This document shows, piece by piece, positions 50,245-59,630 of a stretch of DNA of 64,000 bases (the stretch's first letter is position 1; every line of letters begins with the position of its first letter). The stretch comes from Fusobacterium naviforme (GTDB lineage: Bacteria; Bacillota; Clostridia; Lachnospirales; Lachnospiraceae): positions 434,001 to 498,000 of the forward strand of contig PYGH01000001.1 of assembly GCA_003014445.1 (NCBI GenBank), in the 5' to 3' direction. The position numbers were made by a program, and so were the translations under genes. The notes beneath the pieces are model-generated. The model made no database searches and was not told the origin of the DNA. It saw only the letters and a program-made list of their open reading frames with translations.

Positions 50245-51645
50245 ATGAGCGAAAAAAAGAAAAGCTTTAAAATGCCGCATACCTTTGTCATCATTATCTT
50301 TATGATACTGCTGGCAACCGTGCTGACCTGGATTATTCCGGCCGGAAAGTTTGAGCGCTTCGAGAACGCCGCAGGAATCAAGGTCATTGATCCGAATCAG
50401 TTTACTTATCTCGGACGCACACCGGTGAATCCTTTCAAGATTCCGCTGTACATTGTCAATGCCATCAAGAGCCGCATCGCCCTGATGCAGGTCATCCTCT
50501 TTTCCGGCGGCGCCTTTGAGCTGATTGCCCGCTCCGGTGCCCTCCATTCGGTCGTCGCCAGAATCGCGAAGATGTTCAAAAATCAGCTCTATATCTTTAT
50601 TCCGCTGATGACCACGATCTTTGCTCTGATCTGCACCACACAGGGCGTGAACCAGTTCATCGCCTTCGCCCCGGTCATCGTGATGATTACGCTCGGCATG
50701 GGTCTGGATTCCATCACCGGTGCGGCGATCATTCTGCTTGGTGGAGCGGTCGGTTTCTCCACCGGAACGCTGAATCCGAATACGACTGTGGTTGCGCAGG
50801 AGATCGCGGAGTTGCCGATCTATTCCGGTATCAGCTACCGCATGGTGTGTTTTGTGGTGTTCCTGATTATCACCAACATTTACCTTGTACGCTACGCAAT
50901 GCGCATCAGCAAAAACCCGGAGCTCAGCCCGATGTATGAGCTGGATAAGGAGAGCGAGCTCAAGGCGGTAGAGCTGGATTCCTTCGGTCCGATGAATGCC
51001 GGCAAGTGCATGATTATCGCCGCGCTTGTCGCTGCGCTCGGCGCCATGGTCTACGGCAGCATTAAGCTGGAGTGGGGCATGGAGGAGCTGGCAGCTGTAT
51101 TTATCTGGCTCGCGGTTGTCGCAGGCTTTGCCTCAGGGCAGAATCCATCCGGTATCGCGAAGATCTTCATCGAGGGCTGCAAGAAGATGCTCACAGCGGC
51201 GCTGATCATCGGCCTCGCAACTGCAATTGCCAATATTATGAAGGATGGAAATATCGTCGATACGACGGTCTACGGACTGGCGAGCGTGCTGCGTCATGTG
51301 CCGTCTGCGTTCCTGGCTCCGGCCATGTACATCGCGAATACACTGATCAACTTTGTGCTGGTATCCGGCAGCGGACAGGCAGCCGCAGTCATGCCCATCA
51401 TGACGCCGCTCGGCGATCTGCTCGGCATCACCAGACAGACCACAGTTCTGGCGTACAATTTTGGAGATGGCTTCTGCAACTATATACTGCCGCACTCCAC
51501 AGCACTGATGGGCATTATCTCTGCGGTCAATATTCCCTATGATCGCTGGATGAAGTTCATGTGGAAGCTCTTCTTCATCTGGGCAGGCGTGGCCTGTGTC
51601 ATGACCTTTATCGCACAGATGATGCACTACGGACCGGTGCTGTAA
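50245..51645 (+). CDS. YfcC/DcuC-family membrane carrier
   Basis: 466 residues with about twelve membrane helices, start after AGGGGGT. Family segments are the N-terminal FKMPHTFVIIIFMILLATVLTWIIPAG, TTQGVNQFIAFAPVIVMI, GGAVGFSTGTLNPNTTVVAQEIAELP, and the C-terminal VSGSGQAAAVMPIMTPLGDLLGI and FGDGFCNYILPHS. These are uptake carriers for amino acids, peptides or dicarboxylates. Followed at 20 bp by an M20 amidohydrolase, so it probably imports the N-acyl amino acid or amide that the hydrolase cleaves. Confidence 0.85.
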   Translation: MSEKKKSFKMPHTFVIIIFMILLATVLTWIIPAGKFERFENAAGIKVIDPNQFTYLGRTPVNPFKIPLYIVNAIKSRIALMQVILFSGGAFELIARSGALHSVVARIAKMFKNQLYIFIPLMTTIFALICTTQGVNQFIAFAPVIVMITLGMGLDSITGAAIILLGGAVGFSTGTLNPNTTVVAQEIAELPIYSGISYRMVCFVVFLIITNIYLVRYAMRISKNPELSPMYELDKESELKAVELDSFGPMNAGKCMIIAALVAALGAMVYGSIKLEWGMEELAAVFIWLAVVAGFASGQNPSGIAKIFIEGCKKMLTAALIIGLATAIANIMKDGNIVDTTVYGLASVLRHVPSAFLAPAMYIANTLINFVLVSGSGQAAAVMPIMTPLGDLLGITRQTTVLAYNFGDGFCNYILPHSTALMGIISAVNIPYDRWMKFMWKLFFIWAGVACVMTFIAQMMHYGPVL

Positions 51646-51664
51646 TATATTTCAGAGGAGAATT

Positions 51665-52837
51665 ATGAAAGAACAAATCTTTGCAGCGCTGGAGCGGCAT
51701 AGAGAGAAGCTCATCTCCATGGCAGATTTTATTTATGACCACCCGGAGTGCAGGGGAAATGAGGTTCAGGCCTCTGCGCTTCTCACGGATTATCTGGAAG
51801 AGAATGGCTTTCTGGTAGAGCGTGGGATCGCAGACTTTCCGACAGCCTTCCGCGCGGTGTATGAAAACGGCAGCGGCGGTCCGTCGATCGGTATACTCTG
51901 TGAGTACGACGCGCTGGAGAAGATCGGCCACGGCTGTGGGCATCATATGCAGGGCCCCAGCTGTATCGGTGCGGCGCTTGCCCTGAAGGAGGTTTATCAG
52001 GAACGTCCCTATAAGCTTGTGATTTATGGGACTCCGGCAGAGGAGACGCTGGGCTCCAAGAGTCTTATGCTGGAGCGGGGCTGTTTTAAGGATATCGATG
52101 TGGCGCTGATGATGCACGGCTCGCCCACGACCTGTACCGATGTGAAATCCATGGCGGACATTCATTTCGACGTAAAGTTCAGAGGAAAGAGCGCGCATGC
52201 GGCAATGGCGCCGGAGAAGGGAAGAAGCGCCTTTGATGCACTGCTCGTCGCCTTTCATGGCATTGAGTTCCTGCGGGAGCATGTGCCGGAGGATATCCGC
52301 ATGCACTACACCGTGACCACGCTTCCGGGCCCAGCGAATGTGGTTCCGGCGGAGGCGAGCGGACAGTTTTCGCTGCGCTCCTATTCCAGAGAGCGGCTGG
52401 ACAGTCAGGTGATTCCGCGCTTCTATGATATTATCAAAGGAGCGGCGCTGATTGCAGGGGTAGAATATGAGATCCACAGGGACAAGTATCTCTTCAATAA
52501 GATTCCGGTGCTGAAGCTGAATGAGCTGCTGATGAAAAATGCAGAGCTTGTGAATGCGCCGCGGCTCGCGCCGCCGAGAGAGAAGACGGGCTCCACGGAT
52601 TTCGGAAATGTGATGTATGAGGTCCCGGGCTCCTGCATCCGCGTTGCCTTTGTTCCCAGAGGGGCGGTTGCACACTCACAGGAGTATGTGGATGCCGGAA
52701 AGACGCAGGAGGCACACGACTGCATTCTCTACGGTGCGAAGATCATTGCGGCTTCTTGCTATGATATGATCAGCAGACCGGAGCTGCTGCAGGAAATTCA
52801 GGCGGAGTTCCGGGAGAATCGCAAAAACTTTGCGTGA
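51665..52837 (+). CDS. M20-family amidohydrolase (AbgB/aminoacylase-like)
   Basis: 390 residues. Metal-dependent hydrolase of the M20D group: EYDALEKIGHGCGHHMQG supplies metal ligands, GTPAEET the catalytic glutamates, the lid domain runs from KSMADIHFDVKFRGKSAHAAMAPEKGRSAFDAL, and GSTDFGNVMYEVPG is the C-terminal ligand region. Cleaves an amide such as an N-acyl amino acid or aminobenzoyl-glutamate type compound. Couples with the carrier upstream. Confidence 0.87.
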   Translation: MKEQIFAALERHREKLISMADFIYDHPECRGNEVQASALLTDYLEENGFLVERGIADFPTAFRAVYENGSGGPSIGILCEYDALEKIGHGCGHHMQGPSCIGAALALKEVYQERPYKLVIYGTPAEETLGSKSLMLERGCFKDIDVALMMHGSPTTCTDVKSMADIHFDVKFRGKSAHAAMAPEKGRSAFDALLVAFHGIEFLREHVPEDIRMHYTVTTLPGPANVVPAEASGQFSLRSYSRERLDSQVIPRFYDIIKGAALIAGVEYEIHRDKYLFNKIPVLKLNELLMKNAELVNAPRLAPPREKTGSTDFGNVMYEVPGSCIRVAFVPRGAVAHSQEYVDAGKTQEAHDCILYGAKIIAASCYDMISRPELLQEIQAEFRENRKNFA

Positions 52838-52952
52838 CCCCGGCAGAATGATGGATTAGAATGAAGTATACGCGACTGAAAGCTCATCGGAGTAGTTCCG
52901 GTGGGCTTGGTTGCATTTCCGGCTGCGGGGATGGCAGCGCGAAGGAGGAGCT

Positions 52953-53909
52953 ATGAGCGGTATGGATCTGAAGGAGCAGAAATATGTGTGTACGCTTGCG
53001 GAGTGCGGGACACTCGTGCAGGCAGCGGAGAAGCTCTTCATCACCCAGCCCGCGCTGAGTCTCTATATCACCAATTTGGAGAAGACACTGGGACTGCCGC
53101 TGTTTGAGCGCCGCGGCAAGAAATTCAAGCTTACCTACACAGGCAGGTGCTATGTGGAAAAGGCGCGGAAAATGCTGGCGCTGCAGCGGGAATTCAATGA
53201 GGAGATAGAGGAGATCGCACGGGAGCAGCGCGGTCTGATACGCCTCGGGATCGCACAGCGCAGAGGGAGCTGGCTGCTGCCGCCGGTGCTTGCAGAGTAT
53301 GATGGGCTGTGGCCGGATATAGAGATTCGGCTGCGGGAGGGCAATCTCTCCGTGCTCTACGAGATGCTGCGGAACACGGAGCTGGATCTGGTGGTGCTGA
53401 ACGACTATGACGCAACGGATCGGATGGAGAAGATTGTATTGTTTGAGGAAGAGTTTCTGGTCGCAGTGTCTCCGGAGCATCCAATCAATGCGAAGAGCTT
53501 TCAGAAGCCGGGAGAGTACTACCGCAGGGTATATCCTGAGGATATGAACGGCGAATGTCTTCTGCTCTGTACGAAAATGCAGAGCACCAGAAAGATAGAG
53601 GATCAGATCATCCAAAGCTATAAGCTCTGTCCCGCGAAGATACGGGAGTTTCGCAGCGTGGAGACAGCTGTGCAGATGGCGGCGGAGGGAATGGGGATCT
53701 CTTTTGTGCGGGAGGGCTTTGCAGTAAATCTGCATTATGACAAGCCGCTCTGCTACTATATTCCGGACATTCCGGATCATAAAAAGACGGTGGTGGCAGC
53801 TTATACGAAGAACAGCGCCCTGCCGAAGTACATGAGGGATTTCATCTATCTGCTGAAGGAGCACGCTGCGCATTACTGTGAGAGACGGAGGGGAGAAAGC
53901 CCGTTTTGA
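52953..53909 (+). CDS. LysR-family transcriptional regulator
   Basis: 318 residues from the ATG after the excellent GAAGGAGGAG site. N-terminal winged helix EQKYVCTLAECGTLVQAAEKLFITQPALSLYITNLEKTLGLPLFERRGKKFKLT, then a periplasmic-binding-like effector domain (IRLGIAQRRGSWLLPPVLAEY, ELDLVVLNDYD). Same strand and 115 bp after the amidohydrolase, so it is likely to control the carrier-amidohydrolase pair. Its stop directly abuts the stop of potD on the other strand, without a terminator between. Confidence 0.87.
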   Translation: MSGMDLKEQKYVCTLAECGTLVQAAEKLFITQPALSLYITNLEKTLGLPLFERRGKKFKLTYTGRCYVEKARKMLALQREFNEEIEEIAREQRGLIRLGIAQRRGSWLLPPVLAEYDGLWPDIEIRLREGNLSVLYEMLRNTELDLVVLNDYDATDRMEKIVLFEEEFLVAVSPEHPINAKSFQKPGEYYRRVYPEDMNGECLLLCTKMQSTRKIEDQIIQSYKLCPAKIREFRSVETAVQMAAEGMGISFVREGFAVNLHYDKPLCYYIPDIPDHKKTVVAAYTKNSALPKYMRDFIYLLKEHAAHYCERRRGESPF

Positions 53910-55019
53910 TCACTCCGCTTTGATCTCTTTCCAGAGCTCATCGTAGAGCGCGTCCCCATCCTCGCCGAGGTAGGTGAAGACCTCAGATTTTGCGAGTGCC
54001 TCGTCGGAGGGGAAGAGCGCTTCGTTGTTCTGCAGCTCAGGATCCAGCAGCTCATAGGCGGCTTTGTTCGGGGTGGGATAGGTGATGTACTCGAAATTTT
54101 CCTTTGCGATCTCTGCGCGGCAGAGGAAATCGATCCACTTCTCGGCATTCTCCTTGTGTGCTGCATTTTTTGGGATGACCCAGCTGTCGATCCAGACATT
54201 TGTTCCCTCTTCAGGAATCACATACTTCAGCTCATAGTCAGCATTTGCCGCAGCGACTTCGCTCTGGATGTAGAGCATTTCGCCGGAGTAAATGACTGCC
54301 ATGGCAGCCTCACCACCTATCATCTTGTCGCGCACCTGATCCACGACGTAGGCCTGAACCAGCGGTTTCTGCTCGATGAGCTTGTCCTTTACCGCATTGA
54401 GCTCGGTGGGGTCTGTGGTGTTGATGTCATAGCCCAGCAGCTTCTCACCGACCATAAAGGCGTCGCGCACGGAGTCCTGCATCAGGATGTTATTGGCATA
54501 TTTCGGGTTCCAGAGATCGCCCCAGCTCTTCGGCTCGTCGCCCGGATCCACCATGGAGGTGTTGTAGATGATGCCGACCGTGCCCCAGCAGTAGGGGACA
54601 GAATATTTATTTTCCGGATCGAAGCCGCGGGACTTCTCAAGATACTTGGGATCAATGTTTTTGAGATTCGGAACCTTTTCAAAGTCGATGGGCTGGATCA
54701 GGTCCTTCTCTATCATCTTCTGGATGATGTAGTCGGAGGGACAGACGACATCGTACTTCACTGCGCCTGCTTTGATGATGGGAAGCATCTCCTCGTTGGT
54801 CTCAAAGGTGTCATAAATCACCTTGATTCCGGTCTCCTCCTCAAACTTGTCAACGACATCCTCTCCGATATATTCGCCCCAGTTATAGACATAGAGGGTA
54901 TTCTGATCATCGGAGGCTTTTTCGCTGCTGCCGCCGCAGCCGGTCAGAGTCAGAGCGGCACCGGCAGAGATCACGAGCAGAGCAGCGAGGAAACGCGTTG
55001 CATCAGAGCTTTTTTTCAT
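53910..55019 (-). CDS. potD: Spermidine/putrescine-binding lipoprotein
   Basis: 369 residues, lipobox LTGC near residue 28. Binding protein of the polyamine ABC importer: LYVYNWGEYIGEDVVDKFEEETGIKVIYDTFETNEEMLPII, YDVVCPSDYIIQKMI, VPYCWGTVGIIYN, and WIDSWVIPKNAAHKENAEKWIDFL with the aromatic and acidic residues used to bind polyamines. Last gene of the regulator-potABCD operon. Confidence 0.93.
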   Translation of the reverse strand: MKKSSDATRFLAALLVISAGAALTLTGCGGSSEKASDDQNTLYVYNWGEYIGEDVVDKFEEETGIKVIYDTFETNEEMLPIIKAGAVKYDVVCPSDYIIQKMIEKDLIQPIDFEKVPNLKNIDPKYLEKSRGFDPENKYSVPYCWGTVGIIYNTSMVDPGDEPKSWGDLWNPKYANNILMQDSVRDAFMVGEKLLGYDINTTDPTELNAVKDKLIEQKPLVQAYVVDQVRDKMIGGEAAMAVIYSGEMLYIQSEVAAANADYELKYVIPEEGTNVWIDSWVIPKNAAHKENAEKWIDFLCRAEIAKENFEYITYPTPNKAAYELLDPELQNNEALFPSDEALAKSEVFTYLGEDGDALYDELWKEIKAE

Positions 55020-55084
55020 GTAAGTTCTCCCTTTTATATATAAAATATTTCGGCAGAGCCGGTGAAGCTTAGGGTTGTCTGTGT

Positions 55085-55102
55085 GCTGTCTGAAATGACA
55101 GC
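55085..55102 (-). other. Hairpin in the potC-potD gap
   Basis: GCTGTC-6 nt-GACAGC lies in the 105-bp gap between potC and potD. It may protect or adjust the potD part of the message, since binding proteins are needed in excess. Confidence 0.4.
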
Positions 55103-55124
55103 CGCTTCTTCTGACCGGCCTGTG

Positions 55125-55952
55125 TCACGCTGTCTTCCTGCGCGGCAGGAAGTTTGTGATGAGCAGCAGGATCAGAACAAAGGTGAAGATCATTGCAGAG
55201 AGCGCGTACATGCTCGGAACGATGCCCCGCCGCACCTGAGAGTAGATCAGCGTTGAGAGGGTATCGATGCCTGCGCCCTTCGTGAAGTGGGTGATGATGA
55301 AATCGTCCAGTGACATCGTGAAGGCGAGAAGAAAGCCGGACACGATGCCTGGCATGAGATCCGGAAGTATGACCCGGAAGAAGGCCTGCTGCGGCGTCGC
55401 GCCGAGATCCTGCGCCGCCTCATAGCTGTAGCGGCTCGTCTGCTTCAGCTTTGGCATCACGCTCAGTATCACATAGGGGATATTGAAGGTGATATGGCTG
55501 ATGAGTATCGTGTTGAAGCCCAGCGAGAAGCGAAACGCGATGAAGGCGAGCATCAGGGAGATGCCGGTCACGATATCTGCGTCCAGCATGGGAATATTCG
55601 TGATGGACATGCAGATGTTTTTCGGAACCTTGCGCAGTGCATTGATTCCGATCGCTGCCGCTGTGCCCATGATGGTTGCGATCAGGGCAGAGAGCAGAGC
55701 GATGAGCAGGGTGTTGTACAGTGCCCGGAGTATCGTCTCGCTGGAGAAGAGCTCTGCATACCATTTCAGTGTGAAGCCGCCCCAGCGGCTGCGGGACTTG
55801 CTCTCATTGAAGGAGAGCGCGATCATGGTGAGTATGGGCAGGTACAAAAAGAGCAGCATGATCACGAGGTAGAAGTCTCCGAGCACGGCGCGGAGCTTCG
55901 GCCAGGGATAGTAACTCCCGGCGGGAGGCCGGGTCTTTGTCTCATTTGTCAT
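55125..55952 (-). CDS. potC: Polyamine ABC transporter permease
   Basis: 275 residues, six membrane helices. The EAA loop that contacts the ATPase is YEAAQDLGATPQQAFFRVILPDLMPGIVSG. N-terminal LYLPILTMIALSFNESKS is typical of PotC. The start overlaps the potB stop by one base. Works with PotB as the membrane channel. Confidence 0.92.
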   Translation of the reverse strand: MTNETKTRPPAGSYYPWPKLRAVLGDFYLVIMLLFLYLPILTMIALSFNESKSRSRWGGFTLKWYAELFSSETILRALYNTLLIALLSALIATIMGTAAAIGINALRKVPKNICMSITNIPMLDADIVTGISLMLAFIAFRFSLGFNTILISHITFNIPYVILSVMPKLKQTSRYSYEAAQDLGATPQQAFFRVILPDLMPGIVSGFLLAFTMSLDDFIITHFTKGAGIDTLSTLIYSQVRRGIVPSMYALSAMIFTFVLILLLITNFLPRRKTA

Positions 55953-56779
55953 CAGAATGTTGTCCCCTCTCCGTTTTTATCATAGCGCGCCAGTATGGTC
56001 ATGCTGAGCAGAATAAAGATCAGCATGACGATGGAGAGCCCGCTGCCGAGATTCCAGTTGCTGGCCTTCGTAAATTCCGACTCTATGACATTGCCGATCA
56101 GCAGGATCTTGCTGCCGCCGAGAATGTTGGAAATGACGAAGGTCGTGAGCGCCGGAACAAAGACCATGGTGATGCCGCTCACAATGCCCGGTACCGAGAG
56201 CGGAATCCAGATGCGGAGCAGTGTCTGCAGAAAGCTCGCACCGAGATCTCTCGCGGCCTCGATGATACTGTCGTCGATCTTGCACATGGTGTTGTAGACC
56301 GGCAGTACCATGAAGGGAAGAAAATTATATACCATGCCCAGCACGATTGCGGTCGGTGTGTTGATGATGCTGATGTTTTTTAAATGCAGCGCCGTCAGGA
56401 TGCCATTGATCACACCATTTTTTTCAAGCAGGGTCTGCCACGCGAGCGTGCGGAGCAGAAAGTTCATCCACATGGGGAGGATGAAGATGAAGACCACAAA
56501 GCTTGCGCTGCCGAGCTTCTTTCCGCGCAGCACCATGGAGAGCGGAAAGGCGAGGAGCAGACATATGGCTGTGCTGATGAGAGACAGCCGGAGTGAGAGG
56601 AGCAGTGCCTTCATGTGATTCTTCTCCAGTATGGAGAGGACGTTCTTCAGCGTGAAGGCGCCGCTGCGGTCTGTCAGGCCAAAGATAAAGATCAGAAGCA
56701 GCGGGATCACAGTGAAGCCGATCATCCAGACGATGTAGGGGAGGGATAGGGCCTTTCTCCCGACAGAGCTCTCATTCAT
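55952..56779 (-). CDS. potB: Polyamine ABC transporter permease
   Basis: 275 residues from the ATG overlapping the potA end, with GAGGAGG before it; a longer frame would intrude further into potA. Six helices; family segments LLRTLAWQTLLEKNGVING and the EAA loop IEAARDLGASFLQTLLRIWIPLSVPGIVSG. Pairs with PotC. Confidence 0.92.
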   Translation of the reverse strand: MNESSVGRKALSLPYIVWMIGFTVIPLLLIFIFGLTDRSGAFTLKNVLSILEKNHMKALLLSLRLSLISTAICLLLAFPLSMVLRGKKLGSASFVVFIFILPMWMNFLLRTLAWQTLLEKNGVINGILTALHLKNISIINTPTAIVLGMVYNFLPFMVLPVYNTMCKIDDSIIEAARDLGASFLQTLLRIWIPLSVPGIVSGITMVFVPALTTFVISNILGGSKILLIGNVIESEFTKASNWNLGSGLSIVMLIFILLSMTILARYDKNGEGTTF

Positions 56780-57842
56780 TGACGATCGCCTCCTCATCCT
56801 CGGAAGCGGGCTTGTTCATGATCTGAATATTGAAGGGATCCACCTGGATTCCAACCTCCTGTCCGAGCGCAAAGCAGCGGGTGGAGTGAACCAGCCACTC
56901 GTAGCCTGTCTTTGTGGTGATTTCCATCTCATAGTGTACGCCCTTGAAGATGCTGTGGGTCACATGTCCCACAAGCGTTCCGTTTTCCGGAGAGACGAGC
57001 TCCACATCCTCAGGACGGATCACGACGTCGACGGGCTTGTTCTGTCCGAAGCCCTTGTCCACGCAGCGGAAATTTGCACCGAAAATATTGACCAGCTCAT
57101 CGTGCACCATAGTCGCGGCGATGATATTGGAATCTCCAATGAAATCTGCGACGAAGGCATTTTCCGGCTCGTTATAGATTTGCTCCGGCGTGCCCATCTG
57201 CTGGATGTAGCCCTGATTCATCACGACTATGGTGTCACTCATGGTGAGCGCCTCCTCCTGGTCGTGTGTGACGTAGATGAAGGTGATGCCGAGCTCCTTT
57301 TTCAGTCGGATCAGCTCGTACTGCATGTCCTGGCGCAGCTTCAGATCCAGCGCGCCCAGCGGCTCATCGAGCAGAAGCAGCCGCGGCTCGTTCACGATGG
57401 CGCGGGCGATGGCAATGCGCTGCTGCTGTCCTCCGGAGAGAGAATTTACGTCGCGGTTCTCAAATCCTTTCAGGTTTACGAGCTTCAGCGCATACTTGAT
57501 TTTGTCCCTGATATACTGATCGCTCTTTCCCTTGATGCGGAGTCCGAAAGCAATATTTTCAGAGATGCTCATGTGCGGAAAGAGCGCATATTTCTGAAAT
57601 ACGGTGTTCAGCGGGCGCTTGTTCGGGGGAAGGTTCGTGATGTCCTGTCCGTCAAAGAGCACTGTGCCGCTGTCGGGCTTGGTGAAGCCGCCAAGAATGC
57701 GGAGCGTTGTGGTCTTGCCGCAGCCGGAGGGACCGAGCAGAGTGACGAAGGAATTTTCCGGAACGGCGAGGTTCAGGTCGTCCAGAACCATCTCGCCGTC
57801 AAAGGATTTTGAGAGATGCTGAAGATCAACTAAGCTTGCCAT
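56772..57842 (-). CDS. potA: Polyamine ABC transporter ATPase
   Basis: 356 residues. Walker A LGPSGCGKTT, Q-loop region TVFQKYALFPHMS, signature LSGGQQQRIAIARAI, Walker B RLLLLDEPLGALD, switch histidine in YVTHDQEEAL, followed by the C-terminal TOBE regulatory domain (VVIRPEDVELVSPENG). Drives uptake through PotBC. Begins 12 bp after the upstream regulator gene. Confidence 0.94.
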   Translation of the reverse strand: MASLVDLQHLSKSFDGEMVLDDLNLAVPENSFVTLLGPSGCGKTTTLRILGGFTKPDSGTVLFDGQDITNLPPNKRPLNTVFQKYALFPHMSISENIAFGLRIKGKSDQYIRDKIKYALKLVNLKGFENRDVNSLSGGQQQRIAIARAIVNEPRLLLLDEPLGALDLKLRQDMQYELIRLKKELGITFIYVTHDQEEALTMSDTIVVMNQGYIQQMGTPEQIYNEPENAFVADFIGDSNIIAATMVHDELVNIFGANFRCVDKGFGQNKPVDVVIRPEDVELVSPENGTLVGHVTHSIFKGVHYEMEITTKTGYEWLVHSTRCFALGQEVGIQVDPFNIQIMNKPASEDEEAIVNE

Positions 57843-57854
57843 GGCGTATCTCCT

Positions 57855-58388
57855 TTAAAAGGACGGGGGTGTGCTGACCCAGATCAGGGTGCAGCCGTTT
57901 TTTGTACTGATGTGATGCGTCCGGTCTGAGCGGAAGTAAAAGCTCTCGCCCTTCCGGATGTGGCGCAGCTCTTTTCCGAGATGTATGTCTGCGCTCCCGG
58001 AGAGAATATAGCCGAATTCCTCCCCCTCGTGGGGATTGTCCGGGTAGGTGGAGCCGCCTGCCTCCAGTGTCAGGAGTATGGGCTCCATCATGTTCTTCTG
58101 TGCGTTGGGGATGAGCCAGCGTATCAGATTTTTCAGCTCGGCGTCCCGCTTCTCTGCGTAGTCGGCGCGCCCGAAGACGATCTGATCGCTCTCTGTCTCG
58201 CTGAAAAAGTCGGCGGGGGTGGTACCGAGGCACTGCAGGATATCCATCAGCGTCTCAATGGAGGGGGAGGTGAGATCGCGCTCCAGCTGGGAGATGAAGC
58301 CCTTGGACAGCTCCGTGCGGTCCGCCAGCTCCTCCTGTGTGAGATTGTTTAAAATCCGTAATTGCCTGATCTTCGCACCGATCTCCAA
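57855..58388 (-). CDS. XRE-cupin regulator of the pot operon (PuuR-like)
   Basis: 177 residues. Residues 1-60 are a helix-turn-helix (IRQLRILNNLTQEELADRTELSKGFISQLERDLTSPSIETL). Residues about 100-175 form a cupin: HEGEEFGYILSGSADIHLGKELRHIRKGESFYFRSDRTHHISTKNG. This fold is used by PuuR-type regulators that sense polyamines or amino acids. First gene of the operon, so it likely controls itself and potABCD through the half-sites upstream. Confidence 0.88.
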   Translation of the reverse strand: MEIGAKIRQLRILNNLTQEELADRTELSKGFISQLERDLTSPSIETLMDILQCLGTTPADFFSETESDQIVFGRADYAEKRDAELKNLIRWLIPNAQKNMMEPILLTLEAGGSTYPDNPHEGEEFGYILSGSADIHLGKELRHIRKGESFYFRSDRTHHISTKNGCTLIWVSTPPSF

Positions 58389-58400
58389 GAAAGGCCTCCT

Positions 58401-58428
58401 TAAACTTTTAGTTTAGTAAGAATAAACT
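58401..58428 (-). promoter_or_regulatory. Three TAAAC/GTTTA half-sites upstream of the pot regulator
   Basis: TAAAC-5 nt-GTTTA (58401-58415) is followed by TAAAC at 58423-58427, forming a second dyad AGTTTA-7 nt-TAAACT. Located 13-40 bp upstream of the regulator start, as expected for an autoregulatory operator. Confidence 0.45.
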
Positions 58429-58558
58429 CAGTCGCGTTTGATTATACCTGAAATCGGGGGGCTGTCAATAGCATTTTTACCCATCCTGTGTTAAAATATG
58501 GAGCAATCAGAGACAGCAGGTTTCAGGGCGCTTCGCTGCGCCGGACAGGGGGATATTC

Positions 58559-59620
58559 ATGAAAAAGTACGTCGCCTATGTGGGCTCCTATTCATATACG
58601 GGAAAGGCAAAGGGCATTACGCTCTTTGATGTTGATGTGGCCAGAGGCAGCTTTAAAAAGCGGGTGGAGATAGAGGTTGATAATTCCTCTGATATCATTA
58701 CCTCCTTCAGCGGGAAGACACTCTACTCCGTGGAGGATTACGGCGTCGTGGCTTTTCGGATACTGGACAATGGCGCAATCACCAGAATCAGCACGCGGAA
58801 GGTCAATGGGATGCGTCCGCATCACCTCGCAATCGATCGCTACGACCGCTTTCTCTATGTCTCAGGATATCACGACGGGAAGCTCACAATCCTGAAACTG
58901 AGAGAGGATGGCTCCATCGGCCCCATTGTGGATGAGGTCTATCACAAGGGGCTCGGTTCTATCGCGGAGCGCGGCTCCCGGGCGCATATCACCTGCTCGA
59001 AGCCCACGCAGGACTGTAAGTTTGTTATGGCCGCGGATCCCGGCATCGATCAGGTCAGCATTTACCGTTTCACAGGAAAGGAAGGGGAGCTGCGTCTCCT
59101 CGATGCGATCCGTGTGGAGCGCGGCCGCTCCCCCTATGCATTCACCTTCTCAAAGGATAACCGCTTCCTCTATCTCATGTACGATATGACGAATATGATC
59201 GATGTGTTTCGCTACACTGTTTCTGAGGACAGGGGCATGCCGGAGTTTGAGAAGATACAGAGTGTTCTGACGACTGGGGACAACAGGCCCGGGCTTCTGA
59301 ATGCGGCAACCTGCATGGCATTTACTGCGGACGATGCGCATATCTTTGTGGGAAATGCCGGAGATAACACGGTGACGATGTTCCGTCGCGATGCGGAGAC
59401 GGGGCTATTGTATGCGGAGTTCAATCTTCCAATCAGCGGAGAGTATCCGAAGGATATTGCGGTATTTCCGGACGGGAAGCACATCGTGAGTGTGAACCAT
59501 GAGAGCGGTGCGCTCTCCTTCTTCCGGGTGGATTATGAGAAGAAGCTGCTCATCATGAATACAAATGAGATTCCGGTGGATCAGCCAAACTGCTGTGTCA
59601 TCGTTCCGGTCGGGAACTGA
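58559..59620 (+). CDS. Lactonase-family seven-bladed beta-propeller protein
   Basis: 353 residues, length and pattern of the YbhE/Pgl lactonase family: N-terminal VAYVGSYSYTGKAKGITLFDVD, repeated blades with FLYVSGYHDGKLTILKL, SRAHITCSKPTQDCKFVMAADPGIDQVSIYRF, HIFVGNAGDNTVTMFRRD and the C-terminal PKDIAVFPDGKHIVSVNHESGALSFF. Possible 6-phosphogluconolactonase, but family members with other lactones exist. Stop lies 10 bp before the chorismate synthase start. Confidence 0.8.
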   Translation: MKKYVAYVGSYSYTGKAKGITLFDVDVARGSFKKRVEIEVDNSSDIITSFSGKTLYSVEDYGVVAFRILDNGAITRISTRKVNGMRPHHLAIDRYDRFLYVSGYHDGKLTILKLREDGSIGPIVDEVYHKGLGSIAERGSRAHITCSKPTQDCKFVMAADPGIDQVSIYRFTGKEGELRLLDAIRVERGRSPYAFTFSKDNRFLYLMYDMTNMIDVFRYTVSEDRGMPEFEKIQSVLTTGDNRPGLLNAATCMAFTADDAHIFVGNAGDNTVTMFRRDAETGLLYAEFNLPISGEYPKDIAVFPDGKHIVSVNHESGALSFFRVDYEKKLLIMNTNEIPVDQPNCCVIVPVGN

Positions 59621-59630
59621 GGGAGAAAGG

